Assembly (NCBI GenBank): GCA_021799435.1
Contig: JAJZAN010000005.1
Span: 1-64,000 of the forward strand
Length of the DNA: 64,000 nucleotides
Reading direction: 5' to 3'
From: Bacillota bacterium
GTDB lineage: Bacteria > Bacillota > Sulfobacillia > Sulfobacillales > Sulfobacillaceae
Shown here piece by piece: positions 17,378-25,479 of this stretch. How positions within the stretch are numbered: position 1 is the stretch's first letter; each line of letters begins with the position of its first letter. The notes under the pieces are model-generated. The model had not been told where the DNA came from. It searched no databases and was given only the letters and a program-made list of their open reading frames with translations. The translations under genes were made by a program, and so were the position numbers.

Positions 17378-18799
17378 ATGGTCGTGGGAGAGTTTACTGA
17401 GAGTGCCGATCTGGTGGTTATTGGTGGGGGTCCGGGCGGCTACGTAGCCGCCATCCGCGCGGCCCAATTGGGCCGCCAGGTCACGCTGGTCGAGCGGGAG
17501 TCCGTTGGGGGAGTGTGCCTCAACGTCGGGTGCATTCCTTCCAAGGCCGTCATTTCCGTGGCCGATGAGTATCACCGGTTGCAGGAGGCCGGGAGCCGTG
17601 GCATTCGAGTCGCATCCGCCAGTGTGGATATGAGCGGTGTTCAACAATTTAAGGCGCAAGTGGTCGGCAAGCTGACGGGCGGGGTCAAGGAATTGCTGCG
17701 GGCCAACGGGGTTACGGTCATGGAGGCCGAGGCGCGGTTTGTGGACCCGCATCATGTACGGGTGGTCTCTGAATACGAGAGCAAGAAGATTGAATTTCGC
17801 CATGCCATTCTGGCCACGGGTTCGCGGCCTCGCAATCTGGACAGTGTGCCCCTCGACGGGCATGTGGTGCTGGGATCCACGGAGCTATTGGCGTTAGACC
17901 GCGTCCCACGGCACCTGGTGGTCGTGGGCGGCGGCTACATCGGCCTTGAATTGGGGACAGCATTCCGGAAGTTGGGCAGTGAAGTCACCGTCGTAGAGGC
18001 ATTAGGATCCTTGTTGAGCGGAACGGATGCCGGTCTCGTACGACATGTGTCTCGGCAGTTGAATCACCTGGGGATCACGGTCCACTTGAACACGCGTGTG
18101 GAGTCGCTTGCCATCCAAAATGGAGAGGCCACGTTGACAGTGTCGGGTGAGACCGGAGACTTTGCAGTGTCAGCTGACAGCGTGCTGGTGACGGTGGGCC
18201 GGGTGCCGAACACGGACGGCTTGGACTTGGCCGAAGCCGGCATTGAATTGGATGAGCGCGGACTGGTCCGTGTCGACCAGAGGCTCAGGACTACCAACCC
18301 CGATGTCGCCGCCATTGGCGATATCACGCCAGGGCCTATGCTGGCACACAAAGCGAGTTATCAGGGCAAGGTGGCCGCGGAAAGTTTGGCGGGTCAACCC
18401 AGTGCCCAAGATGCCCTGGTGGTCCCGGCGGTGATCTTTACGGATCCGGAAATTGCTACGGTCGGCATGTCAGAGTCCCAGGCGCGCGAAGCCGGGTACG
18501 AGCCGGTGACCGGACGGTTCTCGTTTCAAGCCAATGGACGGGCGCTGTCGCTCGGCCATGCCCGTGGGGAGGCGCTGGTCGTCGCCGACAAGACGACCGG
18601 ACAGCTCTTGGGGGTTCACGTGGCCGGACCCGAGGCCTCAAGCCTCATCGCAGAAGGCGGGTTGGCCCTGGAGCTGGGGGCGACATTGGAGGATCTGGCA
18701 CTTACCATCCACGCCCATCCGACGCTCCCCGAGACATTGATGGAGGCAGCCGAGGCAGCGTTGGGTCGACCCATCCACAGTGTGGTGAGGACGCGCTGA
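17378..18799 (+). CDS. pdhD: Dihydrolipoamide dehydrogenase (E3)
   Basis: The 473-residue flavoprotein has an N-terminal FAD site (GGGPGG, 16-21), the redox disulfide Cys47/Cys52 in VCLNVGCIPSK, a central NAD site (VVVGGGYIGLELG) and the C-terminal His-Glu pair in HAHPTLPE. It reoxidises E2 lipoamide using NAD. It starts at the base following the pdhC stop. Confidence 0.95.
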   Translation: MVVGEFTESADLVVIGGGPGGYVAAIRAAQLGRQVTLVERESVGGVCLNVGCIPSKAVISVADEYHRLQEAGSRGIRVASASVDMSGVQQFKAQVVGKLTGGVKELLRANGVTVMEAEARFVDPHHVRVVSEYESKKIEFRHAILATGSRPRNLDSVPLDGHVVLGSTELLALDRVPRHLVVVGGGYIGLELGTAFRKLGSEVTVVEALGSLLSGTDAGLVRHVSRQLNHLGITVHLNTRVESLAIQNGEATLTVSGETGDFAVSADSVLVTVGRVPNTDGLDLAEAGIELDERGLVRVDQRLRTTNPDVAAIGDITPGPMLAHKASYQGKVAAESLAGQPSAQDALVVPAVIFTDPEIATVGMSESQAREAGYEPVTGRFSFQANGRALSLGHARGEALVVADKTTGQLLGVHVAGPEASSLIAEGGLALELGATLEDLALTIHAHPTLPETLMEAAEAALGRPIHSVVRTR

Positions 18800-19410
18800 T
18801 GGAACGCCTGACCGACGACGTGTATCGCCTGCGATCAACCCGTGGAAGCTACGCCTACGTCGTCGAAGGCCCCGAGTCGGTTCTAGTCGATACCTCCTTG
18901 CCAGGCCGGGCGCAAGCCATCCTGGATGAGCTGGGCGCTTTGGGTGGAAGTATCCGCCATATTGTCGTGACTCATTATGATGTGGATCACATCGGAAACG
19001 TCGTTCCGTTGGCTGAGGCGCTGGGCGCGATGGTCTGGCTGCCCGCAGATGATGTACCCTACATTGTGGGCGCGAAGCCGAGACCAGGGGTGAAGCGGAT
19101 CATTGCCGCTGTGTCGCGCCCAGCTATCCCCGTCCACTTTCAAACGGTTGCGTCCGGAGGCCGCGTCGGGCCCTTGGAAGCCATGGCGAGCCCCGGCCAC
19201 ACGCCGGGACACTTAGCGTTTAGGACAGAATACGGGCTGTTCGCAGGCGATGCCCTCACCACCCGCAACGGCCGGGTGACGGCCCTTCCCGCGCTATTGG
19301 CGTGGGACCGCCAGGTGGAGGGACAGTCGCGGCGCCAATTGCTGCAGGGGTTTGATGGTTGGATCTTTCCTGCGCACGGGGAGCCGTTGCGCTGGACTCG
19401 GGAGGATTAG
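18799..19410 (+). CDS. Metallo-beta-lactamase-fold hydrolase
   Basis: The 203-residue protein contains THYDVDHIGN at 58-67, the HxDxDH variant of the zinc site in which the second His is Asp (as in YflN-like proteins), plus SPGHTPGH and FAGDAL farther on. It is a probable thioester or lactone hydrolase. The start shares its first base with the last base of the pdhD stop, so it belongs to the pdh operon; a role in trimming CoA or lipoyl esters is only a guess. Confidence 0.8.
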   Translation: MERLTDDVYRLRSTRGSYAYVVEGPESVLVDTSLPGRAQAILDELGALGGSIRHIVVTHYDVDHIGNVVPLAEALGAMVWLPADDVPYIVGAKPRPGVKRIIAAVSRPAIPVHFQTVASGGRVGPLEAMASPGHTPGHLAFRTEYGLFAGDALTTRNGRVTALPALLAWDRQVEGQSRRQLLQGFDGWIFPAHGEPLRWTRED

Positions 19411-19411
19411 C

Positions 19412-20194
19412 GTGAACGAAGAGGAACGCAATCGATTAGCCGATTTGGTGTATCCAATCATTTTGGAGGCCCGCTCGGCGGTTCTGAAGGTTTACCGGAG
19501 TGGCAGTTTCGATACCCAAGAGAAAAGCGACCACAGTCCCGTCACCGCGGCCGACCGCGCATCGCACCAGATTTTGACCGCAGGTCTCTCGGGTGTCTTT
19601 CCGGACATTCCGGTTATTTCGGAGGAGGCTCAGGAGAGCCCGCTTCCATTAGGAGACCGGGAACGTTTTTGGCTCGTTGATCCGTTGGATGGGACCAAAG
19701 AGTTTGTTCGCCAGTCCGGGGAGTTCACCATCAATGTGGGATTGGTCGATCGCTCGGGCAGGCCTCTTTGGGGTCTAGTGGATGTGCCGTTGAGCGGAGC
19801 CACCTATGTAGGGGGCGGAGGCGGGGCCTTTCGTCGCGACGCTTCCGGGGACACTCGGCTAGGTCCGCTCCAACCAGCAGTACCGGGCCAAGACGCCGTG
19901 GTGGCACTGAGCCGGAGTCATCAAGGCGCCGCGGACGACTGGTTGAGGGAGCACCACGTCAAGGTCCGCCGCTTGGTGTATTCCGGCAGCGCCGTGAAAT
20001 TTTGCTGGACCGCGGAAGGACGAGTTGACCTGTATGTTCGATTGCTGCCCACCATGGGTTGGGACACTGCGGCCGGACAGGCAATTGTGGAGTCCGTCGG
20101 TGGGCATGTTCACACGATGGACGGCGTTCCTCTGACGTACGAGCCGGCAGCACGCAAGAACCCCCACTTTGTGGCCGCTCGTCCGGGATTTTAG
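19412..20194 (+). CDS. cysQ: Inositol monophosphatase-family phosphatase, CysQ-like
   Basis: The 260-residue protein has the Mg/Li-sensitive phosphatase signature: WLVDPLDGTKEFV (metal site), an upstream Glu pair in ISEEAQ and the C-terminal GWDTAAGQAI. The KEF form of the first motif and overall layout favour 3'(2'),5'-bisphosphate nucleotidase (PAP clearance in sulfate assimilation or CoA/ACP turnover) over inositol phosphatase. The GTG at 19412 has GGAGGA 5 bases upstream; a longer upstream start would overlap the preceding gene heavily. It is the last gene of the pdh operon. Confidence 0.83.
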   Translation: MNEEERNRLADLVYPIILEARSAVLKVYRSGSFDTQEKSDHSPVTAADRASHQILTAGLSGVFPDIPVISEEAQESPLPLGDRERFWLVDPLDGTKEFVRQSGEFTINVGLVDRSGRPLWGLVDVPLSGATYVGGGGGAFRRDASGDTRLGPLQPAVPGQDAVVALSRSHQGAADDWLREHHVKVRRLVYSGSAVKFCWTAEGRVDLYVRLLPTMGWDTAAGQAIVESVGGHVHTMDGVPLTYEPAARKNPHFVAARPGF

Positions 20195-20856
20195 ATCGGA
20201 TCTCGCCAACGCCGCGGGGGGACCACAGACACACATGGGCAGTCAGTCCCCCCGAGCCCTGCGCGTGCTGCTAAACAGGGTGGTCCCACCCGTGCCGGCG
20301 CCGGGAGCGCCATCTTATTCATCAGTTCGATGTTATCGCTCATATCTGTGCTTTGATTCAAAGGCGGGCGATATGCTCCCATTGGTCCGACCACGTCTGC
20401 ATTAGGATTCACCCGACCGCTCAACCGACAGGTCCGCATGGGAATCCATGCCACCGGCAAGGCGTCATCAGGCGGCGCTTCGATATCTGGCATGGCGCCC
20501 GTTCGTTTCTGATTCTCTGCGGTAATGGGACTCATGGCCCTTTCTTGCGGGATAACAAGCTCAATGCCCTCAGACGTCACCGGAGAAGGTGAATTGCACA
20601 TGTCAGCACGTGATACGGCCAGACGGCTCATTCTTGGTACCGTCCATAGACCGCGTTCGGGGCGGGATGGCGAGTTCCTTCCATAGTCCATGATTACCAT
20701 CGGGAAGGTCAGCGTGGTCTTTTTTTCCCACAATGGACTTCGCTCCCATAGATTGGGTATACCCTGGCACCCGTGAACGCAAGTTTTTTCGCTTTTGTTG
20801 CTTTTTACGCATGACAGACGTGTGAATGTTTGCCATAATTTAACACACAGAGTCGA
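20195..20856. other. Gene-poor stretch without a recognisable product
   Basis: About 660 bases with no open frame I can support. A 180-codon minus-strand frame covers much of it, but it lacks a ribosome binding site and any family pattern, and reads like a shadow. Plus-strand frames contain several stops. AT-rich sequence from about 20780 to 20850 probably holds the promoter of the following riboswitch-controlled transcript. Decayed coding DNA is possible. Confidence 0.4.
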
Positions 20857-20949
20857 CGTTGCTCAGAGCACTCCGATCGAGAGGTCGGGTCGCAAAGCCA
20901 AAGGGTCTGACGTCCCACCAGAGGGGGCAAGACAGCCGTGCTGCCAACG
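20857..20949 (+). promoter_or_regulatory. c-di-GMP-I (GEMM) riboswitch aptamer
   Basis: The conserved core GTCGCAAAGCC (20889-20899) is followed by AAAGGGTCT, the classic GEMM-I arrangement. A 6-bp hairpin CCGATC (20873-20878), GAGA GNRA tetraloop, GGTCGG (20883-20888) precedes it, as expected for the P2 arm. The closing stem pairs AGCAC (20867-20871) with GTGCT (20938-20942), extended by CGTTG with CAACG. The second arm is GTCT (20905-20908) with AGAC (20930-20933) enclosing CCC/GGG. The Shine-Dalgarno (20921-20927) lies in that arm and the GTG start in the closing stem, so the aptamer fold itself could block translation. Confidence 0.8.
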
Positions 20950-21666
20950 TTCTTTAAGGAATTGCCGAGGGCGAGGTACCCTCGACCGCCGGGTGGCGAG
21001 ATTTACTTCCGATTTCGGGGGGGCCTCATCCTGCGGGGAGTCACCGCCGTGTTCCTGTTATGGTACAGTCTCGTGTTTCCAACGCGTGTGTGGGAGCACG
21101 CATGGGTAGTTGCGGCCTTGCTGGGGATTTATGATGGCTTGGCAGTGCTCGCTCAGAGTGTCTTGGACAAACCTTTGGAGTCGTTATTACATGGCACACT
21201 CTATATGGATGGCCTGATGGGATGGGCCGTAGCCTGGGCGTTTGACCAATCTCCGAATACCATGATTCCGGCACTTCTTTCGTTGCTTACCATTGAGCTC
21301 CTCGCTTATTATCCCCGAAGGACCGGCGCCTTGGCCGCCTTGGCGTACATCCTCATAACCAACGCGTTGATGGGGGTTGTGCCGGGACTGCACCACCAGG
21401 CACTGTGGAGATGGTCAGGCGTGATGTCGTGGACCGGCGCTGACATGCTCATTTGGGGTGCCCTACTGACGTTTGTTCAAGTGCCTTTGCGGGGCCCGTC
21501 ACTGCAATCCTTGACGCCGCGCGAACGGGAGGTGTACCGCCTCTCGGAGTCCGGGCTGACCACTGTGGAGATTGCCGAACGGCTCCATATCGAGGCCAGC
21601 ACCGTCAAGTCCCACCTCGTTCACATCCACCGCAAGCTGACCCACGGATCACCCTCTCCTCACTGA
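20938..21666 (+). CDS. Membrane-anchored LuxR-type transcriptional regulator under riboswitch control
   Basis: The 242-residue protein has several hydrophobic segments from about 30 to 180 and a C-terminal LuxR/FixJ helix-turn-helix (LTPREREVYRLSESGLTTVE, then STVKSHLVHIHRKL). The only plausible start is GTG 20938: an in-frame TGA lies just upstream and no good start follows before the first membrane segment. GAGGGGG lies 10 bases before it, inside the aptamer. The role is probably to convert a membrane or c-di-GMP signal into transcription; targets unknown. A 7-bp hairpin with 5-base loop (21655-21673) overlaps the stop codon but has no T run. Confidence 0.75.
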   Translation: MLPTFFKELPRARYPRPPGGEIYFRFRGGLILRGVTAVFLLWYSLVFPTRVWEHAWVVAALLGIYDGLAVLAQSVLDKPLESLLHGTLYMDGLMGWAVAWAFDQSPNTMIPALLSLLTIELLAYYPRRTGALAALAYILITNALMGVVPGLHHQALWRWSGVMSWTGADMLIWGALLTFVQVPLRGPSLQSLTPREREVYRLSESGLTTVEIAERLHIEASTVKSHLVHIHRKLTHGSPSPH

Positions 21667-21690
21667 GAGGAGACGCGCTCTTGGACTGTC

Positions 21691-21718
21691 CTACGCCTCT
21701 CCGCTGAGCTACCCCGAA
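21691..21718 (-). other. tRNA-like 5' fragment (D-arm)
   Basis: The minus strand reads GGGGTAGCTCAGCGGAGAGG, very close to the acceptor-end/D-arm consensus of bacterial tRNAs. No anticodon arm, TpsiC arm (GTTCGA) or CCA end follows in the expected positions, so it is not a functional tRNA. It may be a remnant left by integration at a tRNA gene, or chance. Confidence 0.35.
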
Positions 21719-21800
21719 AGATCCACCGCTTTCCACCACAAGATCCACCTTCTCAGTTGCGACCCAGCGGGTGTTCAATGGCGGCTAAGGAGGGATAGAG

Positions 21801-22043
21801 ATGTTGACGTTAACAGATTTCATGACAGTGGCAGGAGCAACTGCCATAACGGCGGCAGTGCTCTCCTTGCTGCAGGACATTTGGAAAAAGGCACCGGAGC
21901 CCTGGTGCACATGGATATTGGCCGAGGTCGTGGTCTTCTTGGGAGGGCTCATGCAAGGCGGTGTCACGGTGCGCGCCGCCCTCGTATGGTTTGTCAGCGG
22001 GATAGTGGCTGCCGCAGCAGTCCGACAATCGTGCAACAAATAG
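21801..22043 (+). CDS. Small membrane protein, 80 residues
   Basis: AAGGAGGG lies about 7 bases before the ATG. The product has two or three hydrophobic stretches (an N-terminal one around ATAITAAVLSLL, then ILAEVVVFLGGLM and ALVWFVSGIVAAAAV) separated by a short charged turn with KK. Size and layout resemble phage-holin-like or small stress membrane proteins, but no family is recognised. Confidence 0.65.
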   Translation: MLTLTDFMTVAGATAITAAVLSLLQDIWKKAPEPWCTWILAEVVVFLGGLMQGGVTVRAALVWFVSGIVAAAAVRQSCNK

Positions 22044-22091
22044 GGTTTATGACATCATCGTGACGGAGGCGGTGGCAGTGCCTGGGGAAGG

Positions 22092-22117
22092 GAAAAGGCC
22101 CGGGAACCCCCGGGCCT
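22092..22117 (-). terminator. Rho-independent terminator for the minus-strand exporter operon
   Basis: On the minus strand AGGCCCGGG, GGTT loop, CCCGGGCCT (22117-22096) is followed by TTTTCCC. It lies 7 bases beyond the stop of the SPW-like gene. Confidence 0.85.
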
Positions 22118-22123
22118 GAGTTG

Positions 22124-22357
22124 TTAGATGTCTTCCATGCGGGCCTTGGAAGCCAACTCCTTCAGATGAAGGCCCCAGAAACCCACGAGTCCGGCCAACG
22201 CTGCCAGCGCCACCAGGCACCCGAGCACTTCAGCACCGAGCACAGGTCCTGTCCAGGGATTGCCGGTGCGGGGGGCAAAGCCGACGATAAAGGGGGAGGT
22301 CATGACCCAGATCCCGGCCAAGAACGCCACAACACTCATCCAAGTCCCGAATTTCAT
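22124..22357 (-). CDS. Small membrane protein, SPW-repeat-like
   Basis: The 77-residue protein has two hydrophobic helices, with a Trp-containing motif and Ser-Pro in the first (GIWVMTSPFIVGF), the pattern of SPW-repeat proteins, and a charged C-terminal tail (KELASKARMEDI). It overlaps the end of the preceding minus-strand gene by 4 bases and is the last gene before the terminator, so it is part of the marR-exporter operon. Function unknown. Confidence 0.65.
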   Translation of the reverse strand: MKFGTWMSVVAFLAGIWVMTSPFIVGFAPRTGNPWTGPVLGAEVLGCLVALAALAGLVGFWGLHLKELASKARMEDI

Positions 22358-22743
22358 ACTTGTCGTCCTCCTCCACCAGCGTGTTCTTTGGCCGCCAATT
22401 GCTCGCTCAAATCACGCAGTACCGTCTCCGCCAGAGGGCGGAGCAGGCGGTCTAGATCCTCCTCGGGAGCGGAGGGGGCCGCGCTCTGGGCAGGTTCAGG
22501 GGTATGCGGCGTACGACCGGCGATAATTCCCATGTCTACCATCGCGGTCTTAACTCCGCCATACCAGCCGGCGCCTGTCAGCAATCCGATGGCGGCTAAT
22601 CCGACGCCGCTCCAAAACTCAGTCGTGGTGGCATGAGTCCATCCGTGCACGTTGGTGTGCACCAAAAACGGCCAAACAATCAGGCACGCGCCCAACAGAA
22701 CAACCAAGGCCGAGCTGGCGAGTGCCCACAAGTACTTGGTCAC
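22354..22743 (-). CDS. Membrane protein of the exporter operon, 129 residues
   Basis: Two predicted transmembrane helices (WALASSALVVLLGACLIVW and the region FWSGVGLAAIGLLTGAGW) are followed by an Ala/Pro-rich linker and an acidic/basic helix (LLRPLAETVLRDLSEQLAAK). The GTG at 22743 has AAGGGGA upstream and overlaps the exporter stop codon (GTGA), implying translational coupling. No family recognised. The C-terminal helix resembles the extra tail of the exporter next door, so the two may interact; that is inference. Confidence 0.65.
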   Translation of the reverse strand: MTKYLWALASSALVVLLGACLIVWPFLVHTNVHGWTHATTTEFWSGVGLAAIGLLTGAGWYGGVKTAMVDMGIIAGRTPHTPEPAQSAAPSAPEEDLDRLLRPLAETVLRDLSEQLAAKEHAGGGGRQV

Positions 22744-24752
22744 CGTGATAAATCCCCTTTCCGAATGTCTTGGTCGAGAGTGGCTTGCACCTCGATAGGC
22801 CGCTCCGACGTTTCTGCGATGCGCCGGAGTTCCTCTACACTGACCGGCGACTCTGGCTCGCGGTGTCCGAGAGCCAACGACAAGAGACTGAGAGATCGCC
22901 GCAGTTGACTTTCGCGCTCGCGCGGCGCTCCAACCTCTGCACCATCCTTGGCCATCCACACTGCAGAGAGAGCCAACAGGACCGAACCCAGCGGCAGATG
23001 TGCGGGGCCAGCGGGATGCACTGCCTCGCGGGCGGCTACCTCTCTGTCATCATACACGAACCGTCCCCCTCGGAAGACGGAGAGAACGGCCGACAAGAGG
23101 GTCATGCCGGCGGCGAACAGGAACACCAGCCGCAGCGCGTCCATAAACGGGTGAGAAATGAGCTGTGGGAAGAAGCGCGGGCTGGTCAGCGTCGCAACCT
23201 GCGGAGCGGGCATGTGACTCAACAGCGCTTTCCCGGCGGCGGACTGGTTGAAGACAATCTTCAATGGGTTGTATCCCAAGAGAGCGGCAAATAACACCGA
23301 CAGAGGCGGAAGGTGCGCCACATAATGAATGAACACACCGGGGATGCCGAAGCGCCCCAACCCCTTGGTGATGGTGTGGGGAAGTCCGGTCGACAGGGAA
23401 CTGATGACCATGGTGAAGAAAATGCCCATGCTCAACATTATGCCGGCGTTCATGAACGTGGCGCGCATCCCGGAGGCGGCGCCGCGGAACCGAGCAGGTA
23501 CCGAGGACATGATCGCGGAGGTGTTAGGGGAGGCAAACAGTCCCATGCCAGCACCCACTACAAAGATGTAAGCCGCGAACGTCCAGTAATGGAAGTCCGC
23601 TGGCAAGGTGTTCAGCAGGAAAAAACCGATCGCGCTCACCAACATGCCCAACGTTGCAAACCAGCGTGCGCCATAGCGGTCAGACAGACGACCGCTGATA
23701 GGGCCACACAACAGGAACCCTGCCATCTGGGGGATGGTGTCAATACCGGCTTGCAAGGGGGTGTTGGCGAAGGAGACACCATGCATCGGAAGCCACACGC
23801 CTTGCAGCCAAATAATCAGCATGAAGGACAGGCCGCCTCGGGCAATTGACCCCATCAGGCTGGTGAAGTTGCCGATGGAGAAGGCGCGAATTTTGAAGAG
23901 AGCCATGTGGAACATGGGGTCCTCGACGTATCGTTCGATGACGACGAAGGCAATGAGCAGCACGACACCCGCGACCAGGCTGATGTCGACAAATGGGCTG
24001 TGCCATCCCATCGGGTGGTTCTTGTACGGGTTGATGCTGTATGTCAGTCCCAGCATGACACCCATCAGCCCCAATGCGAAGCTCAAGTTTCCCCACCAGT
24101 CAATACTCTTGGCCTCGCGGGTGGTGGCTGTTTCGCGAAGTGCGATATAAGCCCAGACTGTGCCAAAGAGTCCGACCGGCACATTGACCAAGAAAATGGC
24201 CCGCCACCAGACGACGGACAAAAGACCGCCCACTACCAAGCCGATGACACTGCCGCCGATGGCGGCGATCTGGTTTAAGCCTAACGCAAACCCGCGCTCC
24301 TCGACCGGGAACGCGTCAGTTAGAATCGCAGCACTGTTGGCGAACAGAAATGCACCGCCTATGCCTTGAATGAACCGAAAAATGATGAGCTCCCACTCCC
24401 CGGCGGTACCGATACTGGGTGTCAAAAACAAGAGCAGAGAGCCAACGGTGAAGACCAGAAATCCCAGGTTATATAATTTCACACGGCCATAGGTGTCCGA
24501 AATGCGGCCGAACGACACCAGAAGAATGGTGGTGGCCACGTTGAATCCCATCAGAATCCACAACAGCAGGCTTGTCTGGCTCGTGTTGTGCAAAGGATTG
24601 ACTTTGATGCCGTGGAAGATGGCGGGTAGGGAAATGATTAAAATGGTCTGGTTGATGGTGGCCATCAGCACACCCAGGGTGGTGTTGGTGAGGGCTATCC
24701 ACTTATAGTTTCCACCCACCGCGCGCCGCGGCGCGGACGTCGCTGTCGCCAT
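22740..24752 (-). CDS. MFS drug exporter of the DHA2 (14-helix, EmrB/QacA) family with a C-terminal tail
   Basis: The 670-residue transporter has the DHA2 N-terminal motif ALTNTTLGVLMATINQTIL, motif A between helices 2 and 3 (FGRISDTYGRVK), and motif C (GGSVIGLVVGGLL). Hydrophobicity fits 14 helices. After the last helix comes a cytoplasmic extension of roughly 100 residues rich in Arg and Glu (RESQLRRSLSLLSLALGHRE), longer than in typical EmrB (about 510 residues). Two large soluble loops near 480-540 also add length. The ATG at 24752 has GGAGGG 10 bases upstream. It follows the marR gene by 15 bases and is probably repressed by it. Substrates unknown. Confidence 0.88.
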   Translation of the reverse strand: MATATSAPRRAVGGNYKWIALTNTTLGVLMATINQTILIISLPAIFHGIKVNPLHNTSQTSLLLWILMGFNVATTILLVSFGRISDTYGRVKLYNLGFLVFTVGSLLLFLTPSIGTAGEWELIIFRFIQGIGGAFLFANSAAILTDAFPVEERGFALGLNQIAAIGGSVIGLVVGGLLSVVWWRAIFLVNVPVGLFGTVWAYIALRETATTREAKSIDWWGNLSFALGLMGVMLGLTYSINPYKNHPMGWHSPFVDISLVAGVVLLIAFVVIERYVEDPMFHMALFKIRAFSIGNFTSLMGSIARGGLSFMLIIWLQGVWLPMHGVSFANTPLQAGIDTIPQMAGFLLCGPISGRLSDRYGARWFATLGMLVSAIGFFLLNTLPADFHYWTFAAYIFVVGAGMGLFASPNTSAIMSSVPARFRGAASGMRATFMNAGIMLSMGIFFTMVISSLSTGLPHTITKGLGRFGIPGVFIHYVAHLPPLSVLFAALLGYNPLKIVFNQSAAGKALLSHMPAPQVATLTSPRFFPQLISHPFMDALRLVFLFAAGMTLLSAVLSVFRGGRFVYDDREVAAREAVHPAGPAHLPLGSVLLALSAVWMAKDGAEVGAPRERESQLRRSLSLLSLALGHREPESPVSVEELRRIAETSERPIEVQATLDQDIRKGDLSR

Positions 24753-24767
24753 TCCCAAGAATCCCTC

Positions 24768-25265
24768 CTATCTAATCTCGTCTGATAACGTGTCTGATCC
24801 CGCTCCTACCGTGCTGCCTTCCGCGTCGCGCACCGCCTCCGTAAAGTCGCTAAGAACTGTGGTCAGCCGGGCCACATGATCCGGCCCCATTTGTCGGATG
24901 GCACCGAACAGGGGAGTGGTGAACCAACTTGTCAGACTCCCGACCGCCGTACGGCCGGTGTCGGTCAACCGCACCCACACTCGTCGGCGGTCGTGCAGAT
25001 CCAGCGTCCGTTCCACCAGACTGCGAGCCTCCAACCGCTCCAAGACACGCGTCAAGGAGGTGGAGGACATCGAGAGCTTTTTGGCCAAGTCGCCGGCCTG
25101 TTCAGGCTGTTGGCTTAAAATGCGCAAGCATTGCACTTGGGCCAGGGTTAGCTCGTGAGAACGCCAGAGGTCAAAAATCAGCGGCTCTGCTAAACGGATG
25201 AAGTTGACGACCGCCTTGAGGGCTTCCCGTTCCTGATCCGTGGGTTGAATGCCGTTCGTGTCCAC
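24768..25265 (-). CDS. MarR-family transcriptional regulator
   Basis: The 165-residue winged-helix protein has the MarR pattern: recognition helix region SMSSTSLTRVLERLEARSLV, then wing DRRRVWVRLTDTGR. It starts at GTG 25265 with GGAGGA about 5 bases upstream. As first gene of the operon it probably represses itself and the exporter until a ligand binds. AT-rich sequence with short repeats lies upstream (see next entry). Confidence 0.9.
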   Translation of the reverse strand: MDTNGIQPTDQEREALKAVVNFIRLAEPLIFDLWRSHELTLAQVQCLRILSQQPEQAGDLAKKLSMSSTSLTRVLERLEARSLVERTLDLHDRRRVWVRLTDTGRTAVGSLTSWFTTPLFGAIRQMGPDHVARLTTVLSDFTEAVRDAEGSTVGAGSDTLSDEIR

Positions 25266-25479
25266 GCAGTTCCTCCTGCCTTGGTATTTGTCGGGTCAGC
25301 AATCATTATCACACCAACAATAATATCACAATGGACAACTATTGAATACAATTCTGTGCAATCGCGAGTAGTATGCCCCGGGACGTTGTCATGCTCCCCG
25401 GATTTTACAGCGTCGCCATATTTTCGAAGTTCCGAGAATAGAGTGTAAGGACAAACTCGTATCGGAAAGGGCGAGGCTC
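25266..25479. promoter_or_regulatory. Divergent AT-rich control region with repeats
   Basis: Between the MarR operon and the plus-strand adenylate-forming gene the sequence is locally AT-rich. ATATCACA (about 25324-25331) repeats the upstream ATTATCACA (about 25305-25313), and CAATA ... TATTG flank about 17 bases. These are candidates for the MarR operator and promoters on both strands. No box is good enough to call with confidence. Confidence 0.4.

Noticed and set aside
20191..20733. 180-codon open frame on the minus strand in the gene-poor stretch
   Set aside because: No ribosome binding site and no family pattern. The composition looks like a shadow of decayed or noncoding sequence.
21655..21673. 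Hairpin at the end of the LuxR-type gene as a terminator
   Set aside because: A 7-bp stem exists but no T run follows. It may be chance.
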